From positions 5,644,866-5,708,865 of the forward strand of contig CM037587.1 in NCBI GenBank assembly GCA_021018995.1: a stretch of DNA of 64,000 bases. The letters run 5' to 3'. Numbering within the stretch: the first letter of the stretch is position 1; every line of letters begins with the position of its first letter. The notes beneath the pieces were generated by a model. It was given only the letters and a program-made list of their open reading frames with translations. It did no database searches and had not been told where the DNA came from. Below, piece by piece: positions 22,997 to 35,292 of the stretch. The stretch comes from Chloranthus sessilifolius (Eukaryota > Streptophyta > Magnoliopsida > Chloranthales > Chloranthaceae). The translations under genes were made by a program, and so were the position numbers.

Positions 22997-23225
22997 TTCG
23001 ACTTTATTTGATATAGTTTCTGTTTTATTGTGTATATTATTTTTTTGTTGTATCATATACTAAGCCTAGATTTTTCTGTTCTTTATTTCATAGGCTTAGG
23101 AGATCAAGAGCTCAAACGTGTTAAGGATTATCAAGGGATACCGCGAGAGGCCGAGGTACGTGTTCTTGGATTTCCATTATTAGGGTGTACTTTATTTTTT
23201 TGTTTTATTTTTTGCTTTTCTGTTT

Positions 23226-24736
23226 ATGCCAAGGTTGAGGTCGCAATTTCCCTCTCTAGAGCGACTAGACCTTGAGCTTGACAGAACTTGCCGGCGTATC
23301 CACGCTAGCTCATGTTCTTCTCAACAAGTAGTAAGCTTTGAACGTTCTTGCTGCCCTGTCTTGCCCCACCCCTCCCCCGATTCAATTCAATATGGCGGGA
23401 GTGTGGAACAACCAGCAACAAGAACATTGAGGGATTATTATACACCAACCAATCTTGCATCTCCCTCGTGTATTTGATTACCCGCAGCAGCCGGTAATGG
23501 GACCTTTGAAATTAAGCCCAACTTTGTGCAAATGTTTCCAAGTTTCCATGGACTTAGTAACGAAAACCCCTACGATCATCTCACAACCTTTTTAGAAGTT
23601 TTCACGATTTTTAAAATCAACACGTTATCAGAAGATGCAGCCCGTTTGAGGCTGTTCCCATTTTCCTTGAAGGATAAAGCAAAGAGGTGGCTAAACTCTT
23701 TGCCTCGGGATTCGATTGCCAGCTGGGAAGAGTTACAAGCAAAGTTTCTTACAAAATATTTCCCAATTGGCAAGACGACTCACATAAGAAAAGCCATAAC
23801 TTCCTTCAAACAGAATCCGGATGAATCCTTCCATGAAAGTTGGGAGCGCCTTAACGATCTTTTGCGTAAGTGTCCTCACCATGAGGTTCCGAATTGGCAA
23901 GTGGTGCAGAGCTTCTATGAAGGCTTGATTGAGCAGAACCGGGAGATGATTGATGCCTCTGGTGGGGGTACATTCCTCCCAATGACTATAGACGATGCTT
24001 GCGAATTATTTGAAAACTTAAGTGAGAATTCGGTGCAACAAGCTGCATCGAATCGTATCAATCCTGAGGTCTCACGAACCATACCTCCTAAGCGAGGAGG
24101 TATGTATGAACTGAAACCAACGACGGGCATTGCTACCAAAGTCGAGGCTTTGGAAAAGAAATTTGAATCCATGCTGAGTGCAAGATCGCACTCTGTAGCT
24201 CAAGTGAGGCTTGTGGCATATGCCAAAGCCCAACTCATTCAATTCCCAACTGTCCAGCTGCACCATTATATCTCGAGGTGGTACAAGAGCATGTAAATGC
24301 TGCTAACTCCTTCTAGCGATTAGACCAAAATAACTTTGGAAATACCCATAATCCAAGCTGGAGGAATCACCCGAACCTGGCCTAGAAATGTAATGCAAAT
24401 AAGGGTTTTGCTCAGCCTTATAGGCTAACGTATGTCTCGCAATAAACCCCGCAACACCAAGGCCAGCAGTAATTTAAACCTCGTTGGAGTAATAATAATT
24501 TTGAGGACACCATGTTGTAGGCAGCCCAGAGCTGGCAGCAACAATCTCAGCAACAAACGCAATTACTCCATTCTCATACACAGTCTATTGCGAAGCTGGA
24601 AACCCAGTTCAGGCAACTAGCAATTGCATTAAATAGGAGAGACGAGGGTCGGTTACTGTCGCAATCGATAACTAATCCGAAAGGTCAAGTAATGGCAGCA
24701 GAGACTTCATCTCCCCCTGACCCGCCAATGCCCTGA
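23226..24736 (+). pseudogene. Athila-like gag of element 2, frameshifted
   Basis: N-terminal part from the ATG at 23,226; after frameshifts near 23,440-23,520 the main frame (23,526-24,296) carries the capsid domain (MFPSFHGLSNENPYDHL, LRLFPFSLKDKAKRWL, SWERLNDLLRKCPHHEV). A zinc knuckle in another frame starts at about 24,212 (CGICQSPTHSIPNC). The C-terminal SIAKLETQFRQLAIALN helix and a terminal TGA near 24,734 match the end of the element 1 gag. Role would be particle assembly and RNA packaging. No pol follows. Confidence 0.8.
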
Positions 24737-24939
24737 TGAGCACCATGACCTTTTTGAGCTACCGACACAATCGTAGCGCTTCTTGGGAGGCAACCCAAGT
24801 CCCATGTATAATATTAATTTAGGATTTTCTTTGTTAGATCTGATGAATTTTGTGCGGGTTTAGGTGTCAAAAGATAATAAAAATAAAAAGTTTAGGTGAG
24901 TATTAGTGAAATCTGGGTAGAGAACCAAGTTCTATACCA

Positions 24940-25521
24940 GATTTTGATCGGTCGAAACTAATTTCGACCGGTCAAAAGGCTTAGAGAATACAGGAAGGAA
25001 CATAATTTTGATTGGTTGAGATCATCACGACAGGTCAATAATATTAACATAACAGAAAACAGAGTTTCTGTTGTGTTCCAACCAGTCAAAATAGGGTTTC
25101 TGACCGGTCGACGCTGAGGACTTATGCTTCAGAACAGAAGTTATTAGACCAATTAATTTTGATCCTATTTTGTCGACCGGTCGAGCCGATTTCAACTGGT
25201 AGGGTCCCAAAGGTTTTAGGGCTATATAAATCCCTAGGACCGGTCGAAATTTTCAGTCGACCAGTCTAGAACTCTAGTTTCTGTTCTTCTGTGTTCTCTG
25301 AGTTCCCGCGTGAAAATGCTTTGACCCTTTTTTATTTTTACGCCACTTCATCTTCCTCCAAGCATTGTCGACAGCTACTCTGCGTTCCGCATTGCTATGC
25401 CTATAAAAACAATGCGAGGTCGATAATCTTCCTTCTTCGGCTGCAATCACCAAGCTCCACGCTTCAAGGGCAGTTTCTCGAATTTTATTTCCATTTTTGT
25501 TAGTTTAGATTTTGTGTATAA
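24940..25521 (+). promoter_or_regulatory. GACCGGTC cluster and TATA box before extra ORF, element 2
   Basis: From 24,945 to 25,265 there are about five pairs of GACCGGTC-type palindromes, often arranged as two copies 12-16 bases apart (for example around 24,949-24,975). They are the same motif as in this element's LTR. A TATA box (GCTATATAAA, 25,221-25,230) lies inside the 3' end of the cluster. A pyrimidine-rich leader follows, then the ATG at 25,522. The arrangement looks like a second, internal promoter; activity is inferred. Confidence 0.55.
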
Positions 25522-28500
25522 ATGGGTAATAAATGCAACAAGGGCAAGGCATCCATGGTGGATGCCCTGCCTAAGAAAAATGCACGAACCATTGTGCCTC
25601 CAAACCCCAGTGCTAGTATTCGTATTGACACTAGGGCTTCGACTATTGCGTCTCGGCCACCACCGGCTGCTACCGTGATCCAACCCCCAAGGAGGGACGA
25701 ACCACGTGCATCTATGATGCACCACGAATTCTTTGTCGAACCCGAGTTCGATAGGAAAATTTTCGACAAGCTTCCTGAGGCCCAGTTTTCACTGGCCTAT
25801 TATAGGCGAGCCGGCCTCACGGGCCTGTTGGCACCCTCCTTGACACCCGTGTACCTCACCTGGTCTGTCTATTTTGCCAAAACCTCTTATTCAATTATGT
25901 TGGACCATGCCGATTTTCAACAAATGCCGATGGAGTTGACATTTCATTTGATAGGGTACAATTGGCTGAGGCTTGTGGCATCCGTGCCGCACCTCCCTTG
26001 GGCTATGACCTACCAAGGGGCCAAGACTACCCCGTATTTGAGGACTAGGTGTGTGACAACCCGACTTTCCCCACATGGATTTCAGGGAAAGCAGGATCAT
26101 CAGATCCAATTAGTTTTAAGATCACGCATAATTAAGAGGTTCAGATGCTTTGATACCAACCGTGACAGCCCGATTTTCCCAACATGGAACTCAGGGGAAA
26201 ACCGGACCGGCAGATCAGAATGTCTGATCTCTTTGATGTCAATGGTGATAGTCCATCCAACCTTCCAATGAAAAATCCTGGAAAGCCGATACATCCTATG
26301 CATACTTTTTGGTACCGATAGTACCAACCTAGCCTTCCCGAGCAGAATTCTAGGAAGGTCGAATCATTTGGCAATTGGTACATCCATCCGATAACAGAGC
26401 TCAAGTAACAAAGATCAAGTAGCATGTATGCAAAAACTACACAACTATTACATGGCATCTATAGATTTTATATGAGCTATGCATTCTATACATTGAACAA
26501 AAGCCTAAATAGACTACCAGTGACGGCCGACCGTCACCTAAACAGTGGTAATTAGTATCTATACACAAAAGGCTGCATTATCCAACATCCAACAAGTTAA
26601 CTATACCCAAACAAGACCCTATCTAAGGGAAATAGTCCTCAGGCGGAAGATCCTCATCTTCCATCACGTAGTCTGGATCTTCTTGTTTTGGATCTAAACC
26701 TGATGTTACCCTGTGACGTATAGTCGGGTGAGATAACAGTCCAAGCTCAATAGGGAAAAATCAATACCAATGTGCATTTTAACAAAATCATCATAGATTC
26801 GATGACAAAGGCAACATAGATTTGATGATAAAGCTTCAAATGAGAAAATTCAATGACAAAGGTTCAATGAGAGAGTTCAATGCAATTCTATAATCAAAGC
26901 AGGTTCCAAAGATGCATCATGTCCAATTAAAATCCAAAGATATTTAATATCAGCAGAAGTTTAAAGCATGTTCATATCGATGAGAAATTTGATGCAGTTC
27001 ATGTACCCATGCAAAATTCAATGCAGTTTCATGTCTTAAATCATAACTTAACTATTCTCCCGAGCAAATATAGCATCGAGAGACGAGGAATTTTTCGATG
27101 GGAATCCCTTTAACCACTGTCGTTTAATGAATAATTTTAGATGAGTACGGATATCCCGCCATATTGGTCGATGTGTATGGATAACCCGCCGTACCGGTCG
27201 ATGAGTACTGATAACATATAGCTAAGTTTTTGTCCTATTTCAATTGGGATCCAATGACTTCGATATTCGATTTCAAAGTTTGCAAGATTCGATGTTCAAA
27301 GAATTCATGTTCAAAACAAACATATTCAGGCCAAGATCTATGCAGAATTCAGTCAAAATTCTATACAAAGTTCGATCAATGTTCTATGCAAGGTTCTATC
27401 AAATGTAATTGAGTATTGAGTTTCCCTACTTTAAGGTCGGTGTTGTATGGAGACGAATGCGAAACGGAAGCACGGAATCTAAAGATGGCCTCCCAGCCTC
27501 ATCCTATATCACCATAGACACATAGCTACATGTTAATGGCCTATACACTAAGTGGTTCAAAGTTCCTTTCAGCCCTTTTTCCCAGAAACCAAGGTAGACA
27601 GAAACAGAGAAAATCGCGAGAGCAATTTTCTCTCTCCCTGTGGCACCACAAAAATTTCGGGATATTACAAGGTGCGTTCCGTTTCCGGGAAGGCCCTAGT
27701 TGGCCCCTCCTACGCCACCCGTGTCGCCCTCTTACCCAATCTCTTCTTTGCGGACGTCGTGTTATATAAAACATTATGTCCGATTTCACATAAGACCCAA
27801 CGCCGTGGGGACCTGCTAGAGGTCCTTTACGCCGTCCACAAGGGCTTGTGGTTTGAACCGGCGAAGCTAGTTTTCTATGGGATTTATGATACCCTTAGAA
27901 AACTGACATCACCACGTTACCTTAAGGCTTCGCTTTGGCTTCCGTATGGGCGAGCAATCACAATCTTGTAACATCGCCAAGAGTACAAGATCGACGCAAA
28001 GAAGCCGACGCTAACAACATTGCCTAAGCTCTATGAGGCAAGCCAATGGAGGAAAGCCCGACTCACTGCTACAGAGCAGGCTGCCGTGGCGTCTTCTACA
28101 GTTACACCTCCGATAGAGACTCTGGTAGTCTCTGTCCCTAACCCCGCTGGATCTACTGCTAGGGCAGCCAGCACCACCACACCATCCTTAGCCTGGCCCA
28201 TACCCTTCACACCACCACCACTTGAGACGAGGGACACCTCTTCTCCCCTCCGTCTCCTTGACTCCCATCACCATTCACATGGGTCAAGACTCCATCCATA
28301 CCCACATCTACCACCGCACATCCAGTCACCGTACTTTTTACGAACCCCATTACTACACTGAGCGTGTATCCGCCACCTCCACTTTCATTCCTCCATCCAC
28401 TCCCATTCCATCCACACATGCACCCAACACCTTTAACATCGCCTAATGGAGGAGGACATTCATGGGAGTGCTGCCCCATCTGTGGATCCGTTCTTCCCGA

Positions 28501-28589
28501 GTACATTTCAGTCCATAGTGGAGCAGCGTCTCCTGGCATTAGAGGTGGGGCAGGCTGAGATTAGAGTCGAGCTCGCCTCCATGAGGTGA
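25522..28589 (+). pseudogene. Extra ORF of element 2, split by a chromovirus insertion
   Basis: ATG at 25,522; N-terminus basic and proline-rich (MGNKCNKGKASM...), then an alpha-helical domain. A frameshift lies near 25,930. The chromovirus remnant at 26,052-27,669 splits the ORF, and coding resumes at 27,670 with SYATRVALLPNLFFADVVLY, LCPISHKTQRRGDLLEVLYA and HKGLWFEPAKLVFYGI. This second part aligns by eye with the extra ORF of chromovirus C (LYPLRHDTERIDVVQQELYA, then GRWFDATMLILEGM). It resembles the uncharacterised 'putative plant transposon protein' domain found in many plant retroelement ORFs. The C-terminal part (28,020-28,589) is Pro/Thr-rich and ends with a helical QRLLALEVGQAEIRVELASM. 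Biochemical function is unknown. Confidence 0.55.
26052..27669 (-). mobile_element. Internally deleted chromovirus with AGGTG duplication
   Basis: Bounded by TGTGACAACCCG (26,052) and TCGGGATATTACA (27,669) and flanked by AGGTG at 26,047-26,051 and 27,670-27,674, a perfect 5-bp target-site duplication. It is not a plain solo LTR. On the minus strand a full LTR (27,669 to 26,161, ending GGGCTGTCACG) is followed by GTTGGTATCAAAGCATC, a primer-binding site with one change, then about 40 bp of leader. After that comes a second copy of only the last ~56 bp of an LTR (26,107-26,052). The coding region and most of the 3' LTR are gone. Confidence 0.8.
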
Positions 28590-28613
28590 TGGGGGGGGGG
28601 GATTGCTCTTTTA

Positions 28614-29383
28614 TTGTCGATGACAACTCCGAGTGGGTCTTCCTATGATGATGAACCCTCTCCTCCACCTAGTCCACCTCCCCCACCACCATCTACTAAG
28701 CCTCACATGGAGGAGGGTTCCAATTTAGCCCCACCTGAGGCCCCGACTATGGAGCCTGCTGGCCCGACTCCCCCATCTTCATCAGGAGAGCCAAGGGCCA
28801 GCATTGCTCCTTAGCCATTGATTCTAAGGAGCCTAGCTCCTCACCCCTAGTTTCAGAGGGGTTATACCAGAGGTGCCCGCTAATGGGACCTCTTTAGCTT
28901 TGGTTGTGAGAGGCAAGGGTCCACATGACCTTGTCGCTTCCAACTCTTCGACTTGGGCCATTGTTCCCTATCATGGAGAACCTGTATGGTCCCGGGTCGT
29001 CGTTGATGCAGCCTTTGTCCACGCCATGGGTGTATACGCTGATGTCCTTGAGGAACTTAATCGTTCTAACTCCGCCCTGGTGGCCGAACGATTTTTGACG
29101 GTTTCTTTGAGGCATAACTGGTTTTCGATGAAAGAAGACTATTAGGCAATGAAGGTCAAATGGAATTATGAATGATATTACCGCAATGCGGATGCAAAAT
29201 CTTTTGCTGAGGCTGCTTTAAAGAATGCGGCGACTCGAAGACAATGGGAGAGGGACATGGTGAACTTACGTAACCAGTTGTATCCCATTGTTCTCTATGC
29301 TGATGACACAAACCTAGGTGGACCACCCCATCCCTTCCACGGGAAGGGAGTTGCTCTACCTACACCTCCTCCCCCTTCGTAAT
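28614..29383 (+). pseudogene. Pro-rich and helical coding remnant, element 2
   Basis: After a stop and a run of ten G (28,591-28,600), a Pro/Ser-rich stretch (28,614-28,814) is followed by a frame at 28,873-29,145 (VVRGKGPHDLVASNSSTWAI, VLEELNRSNSALVAERFL). Helical, charged sequence then continues with stops to a PPPPS end near 29,383. It may be the C-terminal part of the extra ORF or a second accessory ORF. I recognise no domain. Confidence 0.35.
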
Positions 29384-30960
29384 CCTGGGAGCATAAAGGA
29401 CGCTAGGCGACATCGTTGGTGCTTGTGTTTTGATTGCTATACATTTTTCTTGATTGCCCTATTGTTGATGTGCTTGTTTACTGTTTTGTGCAATGAGGGC
29501 ATTGCACCATTCAGGTTTGGGGGTGTTTGCCTAATGTGTGGATCATGTTCTAAATTTATGCATCTTATATTTGAACCACTGATTAAATACACCCTCAATA
29601 CCTTAATTGTACTTAGGTTTTAAACCATCATTGTTTATTTTGTCGTAGTTTTCAAACTGTAGCCATGGATGCATGTGAGTATAATTTTAGAATATTAACG
29701 TCATGATAGGACTGCTGTTGCTTAGGATTGTCAATTTCAATGTAAACATTTAAGGGTCGGTCTGAATTTCATGCTTTAGAAAAAGTTTTGAACTTTTCCA
29801 TGCTTGGATCCGAAAATCAAAGGATTTGTTTAAATTTTTAATCTTAGGATCCTAGAAATGACTAGAACCCGGTGAGCTTTAGAGCTATTTTTCCATTCTT
29901 GATGAGTGAATATAAACTCGGAATATTGTTGAATTCATGCTTACTTGTTTAAATCTCATACGATTCAGTTTGGCTTGTTCATTTTGAATTATTTTGTAAA
30001 ACACATTGCTCTTGAATTTGAAACAAATAGGCATCATTACCACCCTGTGAGGAAATGACCGAAGGGCATCTTTGGGGCGTTTGTGCCCAAAAGGCCCCAC
30101 CTCATACAGATTTATCTTTTAGTACCCTTTTTGCGCCTTGTTTGAAATTTATTTTGCCTATATATATTTCTTGATCAGCTATACTAAACATACCCCACAC
30201 CAGTTCAGAAAATTCAAAAGCCTTACCCTTCAATCTCTGAGAAATTGGGGAAAGAGGGATGAGAATAAGACAGAAAGTGAAGAGGCATAGGAAGGATGCT
30301 TGTTGGGAGCATATGATAGAATATTAATTGAGAAAAAAAGGGGAAGAAAAGTAGAACAAAAGAAAAAAAATGTATGAGGTGAATTCAAAAACAAAAGAAT
30401 AAGGAGTAGAAAGAAAAGAAAGTCGAGAAAAAAAAGAAGAAAAGAAAAATTCTGAAAAATGCAAAACAGAAAGAGTTAAAAATTAGAAAAATCAAATGGG
30501 TTTCTTTTCCGGTTTCTCAGAGAAATTAGAATCCAATTTCCCTTTCTTTCTTAACCTTTACCCGAGCCCCATTAAAACCCAGAAAAAAGACCTTCTTGAT
30601 CCAAACTCAGTTGGTAAATATCTTGTGGAGAATGATAGTGCAATGTCTATGGTGCTTGGTACAACACGTGCTTAGGATGCAAGCACCTTTCATTATGAGA
30701 TTTACTTTTTAATTCTTCAATGAATCGTGTTTCTTTTATCATGTGAGATCTTTACATTTGCTTTGTAATTCTATCTCACATGTGTGCGAAAAGTGAACCA
30801 TTCATCAGAGTGAGATTGTTTTGAGTGTATACCTAAGGTGAGGATTGAGTTAAAACCCGGTATCTGATGATTCTTTGTTTGGACTAATCCCACGATAGAA
30901 AGATTTAAGCATTGGTGCACACACACACGTTACTCTAGGTATGAATGAAGGATTTATCCA
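29384..30960 (+). other. 3' untranslated remnant of element 2
   Basis: AT-rich; no gene. CAATGAGGGCATTGCACC (29,491) followed by CAGGTTTGGGGGTG (29,513) repeats, in diverged form, the GAGGACATT plus AAGTTTGGGGG pair seen in elements 1 and 3. No LTR of the element 2 family follows. At about 30,960 the sequence changes to element 3, at a shared ACTCAT(C/T)CATAGCAAA phrase also found at 14,107. Confidence 0.45.
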
Positions 30961-33900
30961 ACTCATCCATAGCAAATTTGTGTAAAATATGTAAACTGTA
31001 TCTTTTTCTTTTAGAAAATTTTGTCAGGAAAGTACATTACAACTCAAATTGCGGTAACACGATCAATCGTAAGATACTTTCTACTGTAAATTATTATATT
31101 CCTGAGTGGTTGTATGGATTTACGAGTGCTCATAATATTTCTTTTCTTTGTATAATAGTTTGAATGATCATATCGTAGCGATTATGATTTGACTCGTGAA
31201 AAGGTATGTTCCGCCAAAATCATACTCTAGAAGCGTAACTTACAATTCTAGGTTATAGGAGCGTTTGGTGACCGATCTCATCGGTAATCTTGGAAAGTTC
31301 AACCCATTTATTCATAGAGGAAGCGTTACACGCATTGCATTCAATACCCCCGCTTGCCTACCTACCCAAGCGTTAATGCTAACCCTTCGAAATTTATTTC
31401 GAAGAGACGTTTTAATCCCCAGCCGCTTCCCTATAAAACCACCTACCCTTGCCATTCCAAAACCATCTTCTTCCTCCACCCCTAACCCTAACCCATGGCG
31501 AAAGAACTCATGAGTTTAGGTATATCGGATTGAATTTCGAGATACATGTATCGAGCTCTTGGTCATGCAGTGAAAAAGTTAGAAAAATTAAAGCGCCAGC
31601 GGTCCATCCCTGATATTGAATCGTCTACCACAACTCCCCCTCACCATGACCCTAATCACAACCCGAAAACCTTTTCGAATGCCTCACCTCCACCCACTTC
31701 CTAACAAACTCACCCACACAACCCACCCCGAGTGTGAATTCCTCTATGAGAATGGTGGGTTGGAAATTTTCCTGCCACCCCTCTCCATTGCTCACCTTCC
31801 CATTTTTGCTCCCAATCCCACTGCATTCTCTTCACAGTCTCACAGGGGAGTAGTATAGGCTGCTTGAAGGGGGGGGTGCGGCTCCATGAAGAGAGATGAC
31901 TCTCTCTTGCCGATGAAATAAATGTTGAAGACCTCGAGACCACGCTCAATTGCAAACTTTAGCGCCTCGGTGGTCGCTACCGGTGTTAGTGTAGGGTCCG
32001 TGTCTAGATTTTTCCTTGGTTTCATTTAACAATGTAATTAGTTTCTTTTCTTGCAATCTCTGTAAATATTATGTTCATATTAATAGAAATTTTCTTTTCT
32101 TTTTATTATCTAATCTTTTATTTTTCTTGCTTGGTGTTGCGTTTCATTGCTATTACCGAATGTTTTTTCTCCCAAGTTTGGGGGAGATTATTGATTTTTT
32201 TGTATACAGATCTTATGCTCGGTAACCCTTTTTGCACCACACTCTTTGTTATCTTCCCTATTGTGCACAATGAGGACATTGTCATATTTAAGTTTGGGAG
32301 TGGGAGGGGGGATACACTTCTGTATGTATATTAGAGTTTAAAAAAAAAAGGTTAAAACATAATATATTCTTTTTAGGATTTTCTATTAAATTTTTAGGTT
32401 ATTTCTTATTTATTAGTTTAAATTTTTCTGATTAGTTAATCATCATATATGAGCAATAATTAGATAAATTACGATTCCAAAGCATTGCCATCATCTTAGT
32501 AAAAGTTTAAAATCAATGATAGAAAGCAGCTGATATTCATGTTTTAGCCCATTTGTACACTGTATCATAATCGAATGCTTGAAGCTATATATTGCTTTAA
32601 ATTGCAAATTTTGGATTATAGTTTCAAAATTTTATACCTAGTGAGCTTTTGGACTAACCTATCCTTTCTTTGGAGAGAGACTGATATATCTATCTGAATC
32701 CTAATTTTCCATAAACTTTTTGACTACTTTAACGAAAATCTCAATTGCTGTTATTTGAATCAAGATTCTACGATTTTGTTAACTTGTTTTTCTAAAATTG
32801 TTTATTATATGCATCAAAGCAATATGAAATTCTTACTAGCAAATTTGGAAATGATTAAAGGTCATCTTTTATTTCGTTTGAGTGAAAAAGTCAAAATCTC
32901 GAAATAATTTATCTCTTGAACTCATACTAGAGCCTAAACTGAAATTTCTTTGTACCAGAATTTTATGAACCCTTAACCATAAGTACTGCCCAAAGCTTTC
33001 GATCTTTTAACCCTTGTACTTCTGAGAATTTAGAACAAAGGGAGAAAATAGCAGAGTGAAAGGAGTATGCAATAACAGATAAGGGGAAGGCTAAAAAGGG
33101 TACAATTGAGAGAAATAAAAATTCTGAGATTCTGAAAAAAAAAAATGGGAGAAAAAGAAAAAAAAGAGAAGCAAAAGCTTCCAAACTGTGAATACAAGAA
33201 ATCAAAAAGATATATGAAAATATACTAAAGAAAATGGGATTACTTAGAAAAAAAATGTAAATGGGAAGAAGTTATCCAATTTCTGATTACTTGTTGAAGA
33301 AGAAAAAGGAAAAAAGAAGAACAGGTCAGAGATGTGCTGAATTCTCAGAACTTTTGAATCCTTTTACCTTTCTTTGGAACCTTTAACCCTAAGCCCCATT
33401 ACAAGCCAAATAAAGACCTTTGTTTATCTAAGGTATGCAAACAGTAAGAGCCTAGTAGAGATGTGTAAAATAAATATTATGGAAAATAAGGCAAAACATA
33501 AGAATAGAATAGATTATCATGTTCCATGAGATTTATTTTTGTCATATCCTTGAAAATATTCCTTATATAAATCATTGTGAGAAACCCAATTATTTCGATA
33601 TTTCTTTTGAGAGTATGCCTTAGTGAGAATTTGAATGAAAAAGTTTTCTAAAGCTGCAGTTTAGAAAATTCTACAATGAATAGATTATTCATTGATATGT
33701 ACACACTCCTCGCTTAATATGAATTGAAATTGTTGAGTATCTGATCCATGATAGATACTAGGATGGGAAGAAATGGCTACTGGAATAAAAAATTTGAAAA
33801 TTATAACACTTATGTGATGATTAGCTATTGTAAATAATGTTTTGGTAGTTAGCTAGTATTTTAGTTTTATTTTCTGAAAAATTTATGAAAAACCAAAAAT

Positions 33901-34100
33901 ATTTAAAGTTTGTAGGTAACTTTACTGAAAACATTCAAGAGACACCACTCCTCCAGTAGGGATTGCCTAGGGGTATAAAGGCTTGTTGCATATGCTAAAT
34001 GCAATCGTGTTCCCTTCGAAAGTGGCATTTTTAATTTTTAGTCAGTTAATTTTATCATTCCTTCTTTGCTAAGGACTAGTAAAACTTAAGTTTTGGAGTA
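30961..34100 (+). mobile_element. Element 3: 3' internal half of the element 1 family
   Basis: Collinear with 14,107-17,249: inverted TTACGATT-type motifs (30,990-31,250), TATA-like CTATAAAA (31,431-31,438), extra ORF start at 31,495 (MAKEL...) broken by stops, conserved SRFFLGF end near 32,020, AAGTTTGGGGGAG (32,174), CAATGAGGACATTGTC (32,267) before a second purine tract, and a long AT-rich 3' region. The 5' LTR and gag are absent. Degradation is similar to element 1. Confidence 0.65.
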
Positions 34101-35289
34101 TAATCAGTCATATAATTTACCATTTTATTGCCCTTAACTTAGTGATTCTAGACCCTAGTTTGGTACTAATGATATGATAATGTACAGATATTTAAAACAA
34201 TAAGTAAAAAAGAGAAAAAGTGATAAGCTCTATCAAAATGAACTTAAAAAGTAGTAAGAATGAAGATCGCCCGAAAATATGATCCAAATCGTAGAAGAAT
34301 ACCAATCTGTAAGCTGAAAGAAAGAATTACGACCTCAATCGTAATCTCGATGAACAAAACTGAAGAAAAGGAATAGAAATCGTACTTACGATTCTACAAG
34401 AATAAAGGTCAAGTCAGGAGAGAACGGGATGAAGAGTGAGCGATCGTGAATGAGTGAGTGAGGAATCAAACTGAAAAAGAAAGAACAAAATCGTAATTTC
34501 AATTCTATACTCTAAAGCTTATACACTGCTGAAAATCACGTGCTAGTTGCAAAGCCATGCACCACCATTGAAGAACTCTTAAATTAGAAGGTTTGCAAAC
34601 TACAGATCTGAGAAGATTGACAGAAATCCCGAAGATCTCTACTGCTGGAAATCAAGAAGAACAATCTTGCGCATCTGCTATCCAAAGAAAGAAGGATTAG
34701 GATTAGCAAGTTTGTAATCTTAGGAAACTTTTGTTTTTAGTAGTTTAGTTTATTTAGAATTCTACTATTGTAAACCGACCCTTATGAGCTATAAGTTTAG
34801 ATTTGCTTACTAGTTTAGATTTATTTTCATACAATTTCCTGATTTGTAAACATCTAAAAGTTCTTGATTTTAATTGACACCTAAAGTTGATAATTTGTAG
34901 ATTAGTGTAACGGTTATTTATTTTCCATCTACAGCATTTTAGTTTTTGATTGAAGCCCAAATTCTAGTAGGTTGCAGATTAGATTAAATTTGTGTTGATA
35001 GGATTCTAGATTTGATTGACGACCAACTCTAGGAAACTTGATATATGGTGTAATAGTATTTTAAATTTGTAAACATCCGAAAGCTGAAAGAAACTGATTG
35101 ACGACTAAAATCTGGATGGCTGAGGATTAGATTTATTTTCTGCATTTAGTTTAATTAAAACAATTCTTTATTTTTTAAAGGCAAATAGAAAGTTATTTAG
35201 ACAGACTTCCTCGTGGGAATGATTCTATACTAGTGCTGCAATCACTGTTGTGCGCTTGCAATAGGTTAAGACAGAGCATAATTTAAGAG
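34101..35289 (+). repeat. 3' LTR of element 3
   Basis: Starts TAATCAGTCATATAATTTAC (family start TGATCAGTCAC), directly after an AAGTTTTGGAG purine tract. It carries the family tail GTGCGCTTGCAATAGGTTAA at 35,252 and ends near 35,289 at a junction with Tat-like sequence. AATCGTA-type motifs are present but sparser (34,310-34,500). Confidence 0.6.
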
Positions 35290-35292
35290 TTG

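Noticed and set aside
22973..30960. Autonomous Athila element with hidden pol
   Set aside because: No reverse transcriptase or integrase motif in any frame between gag and the 3' region.
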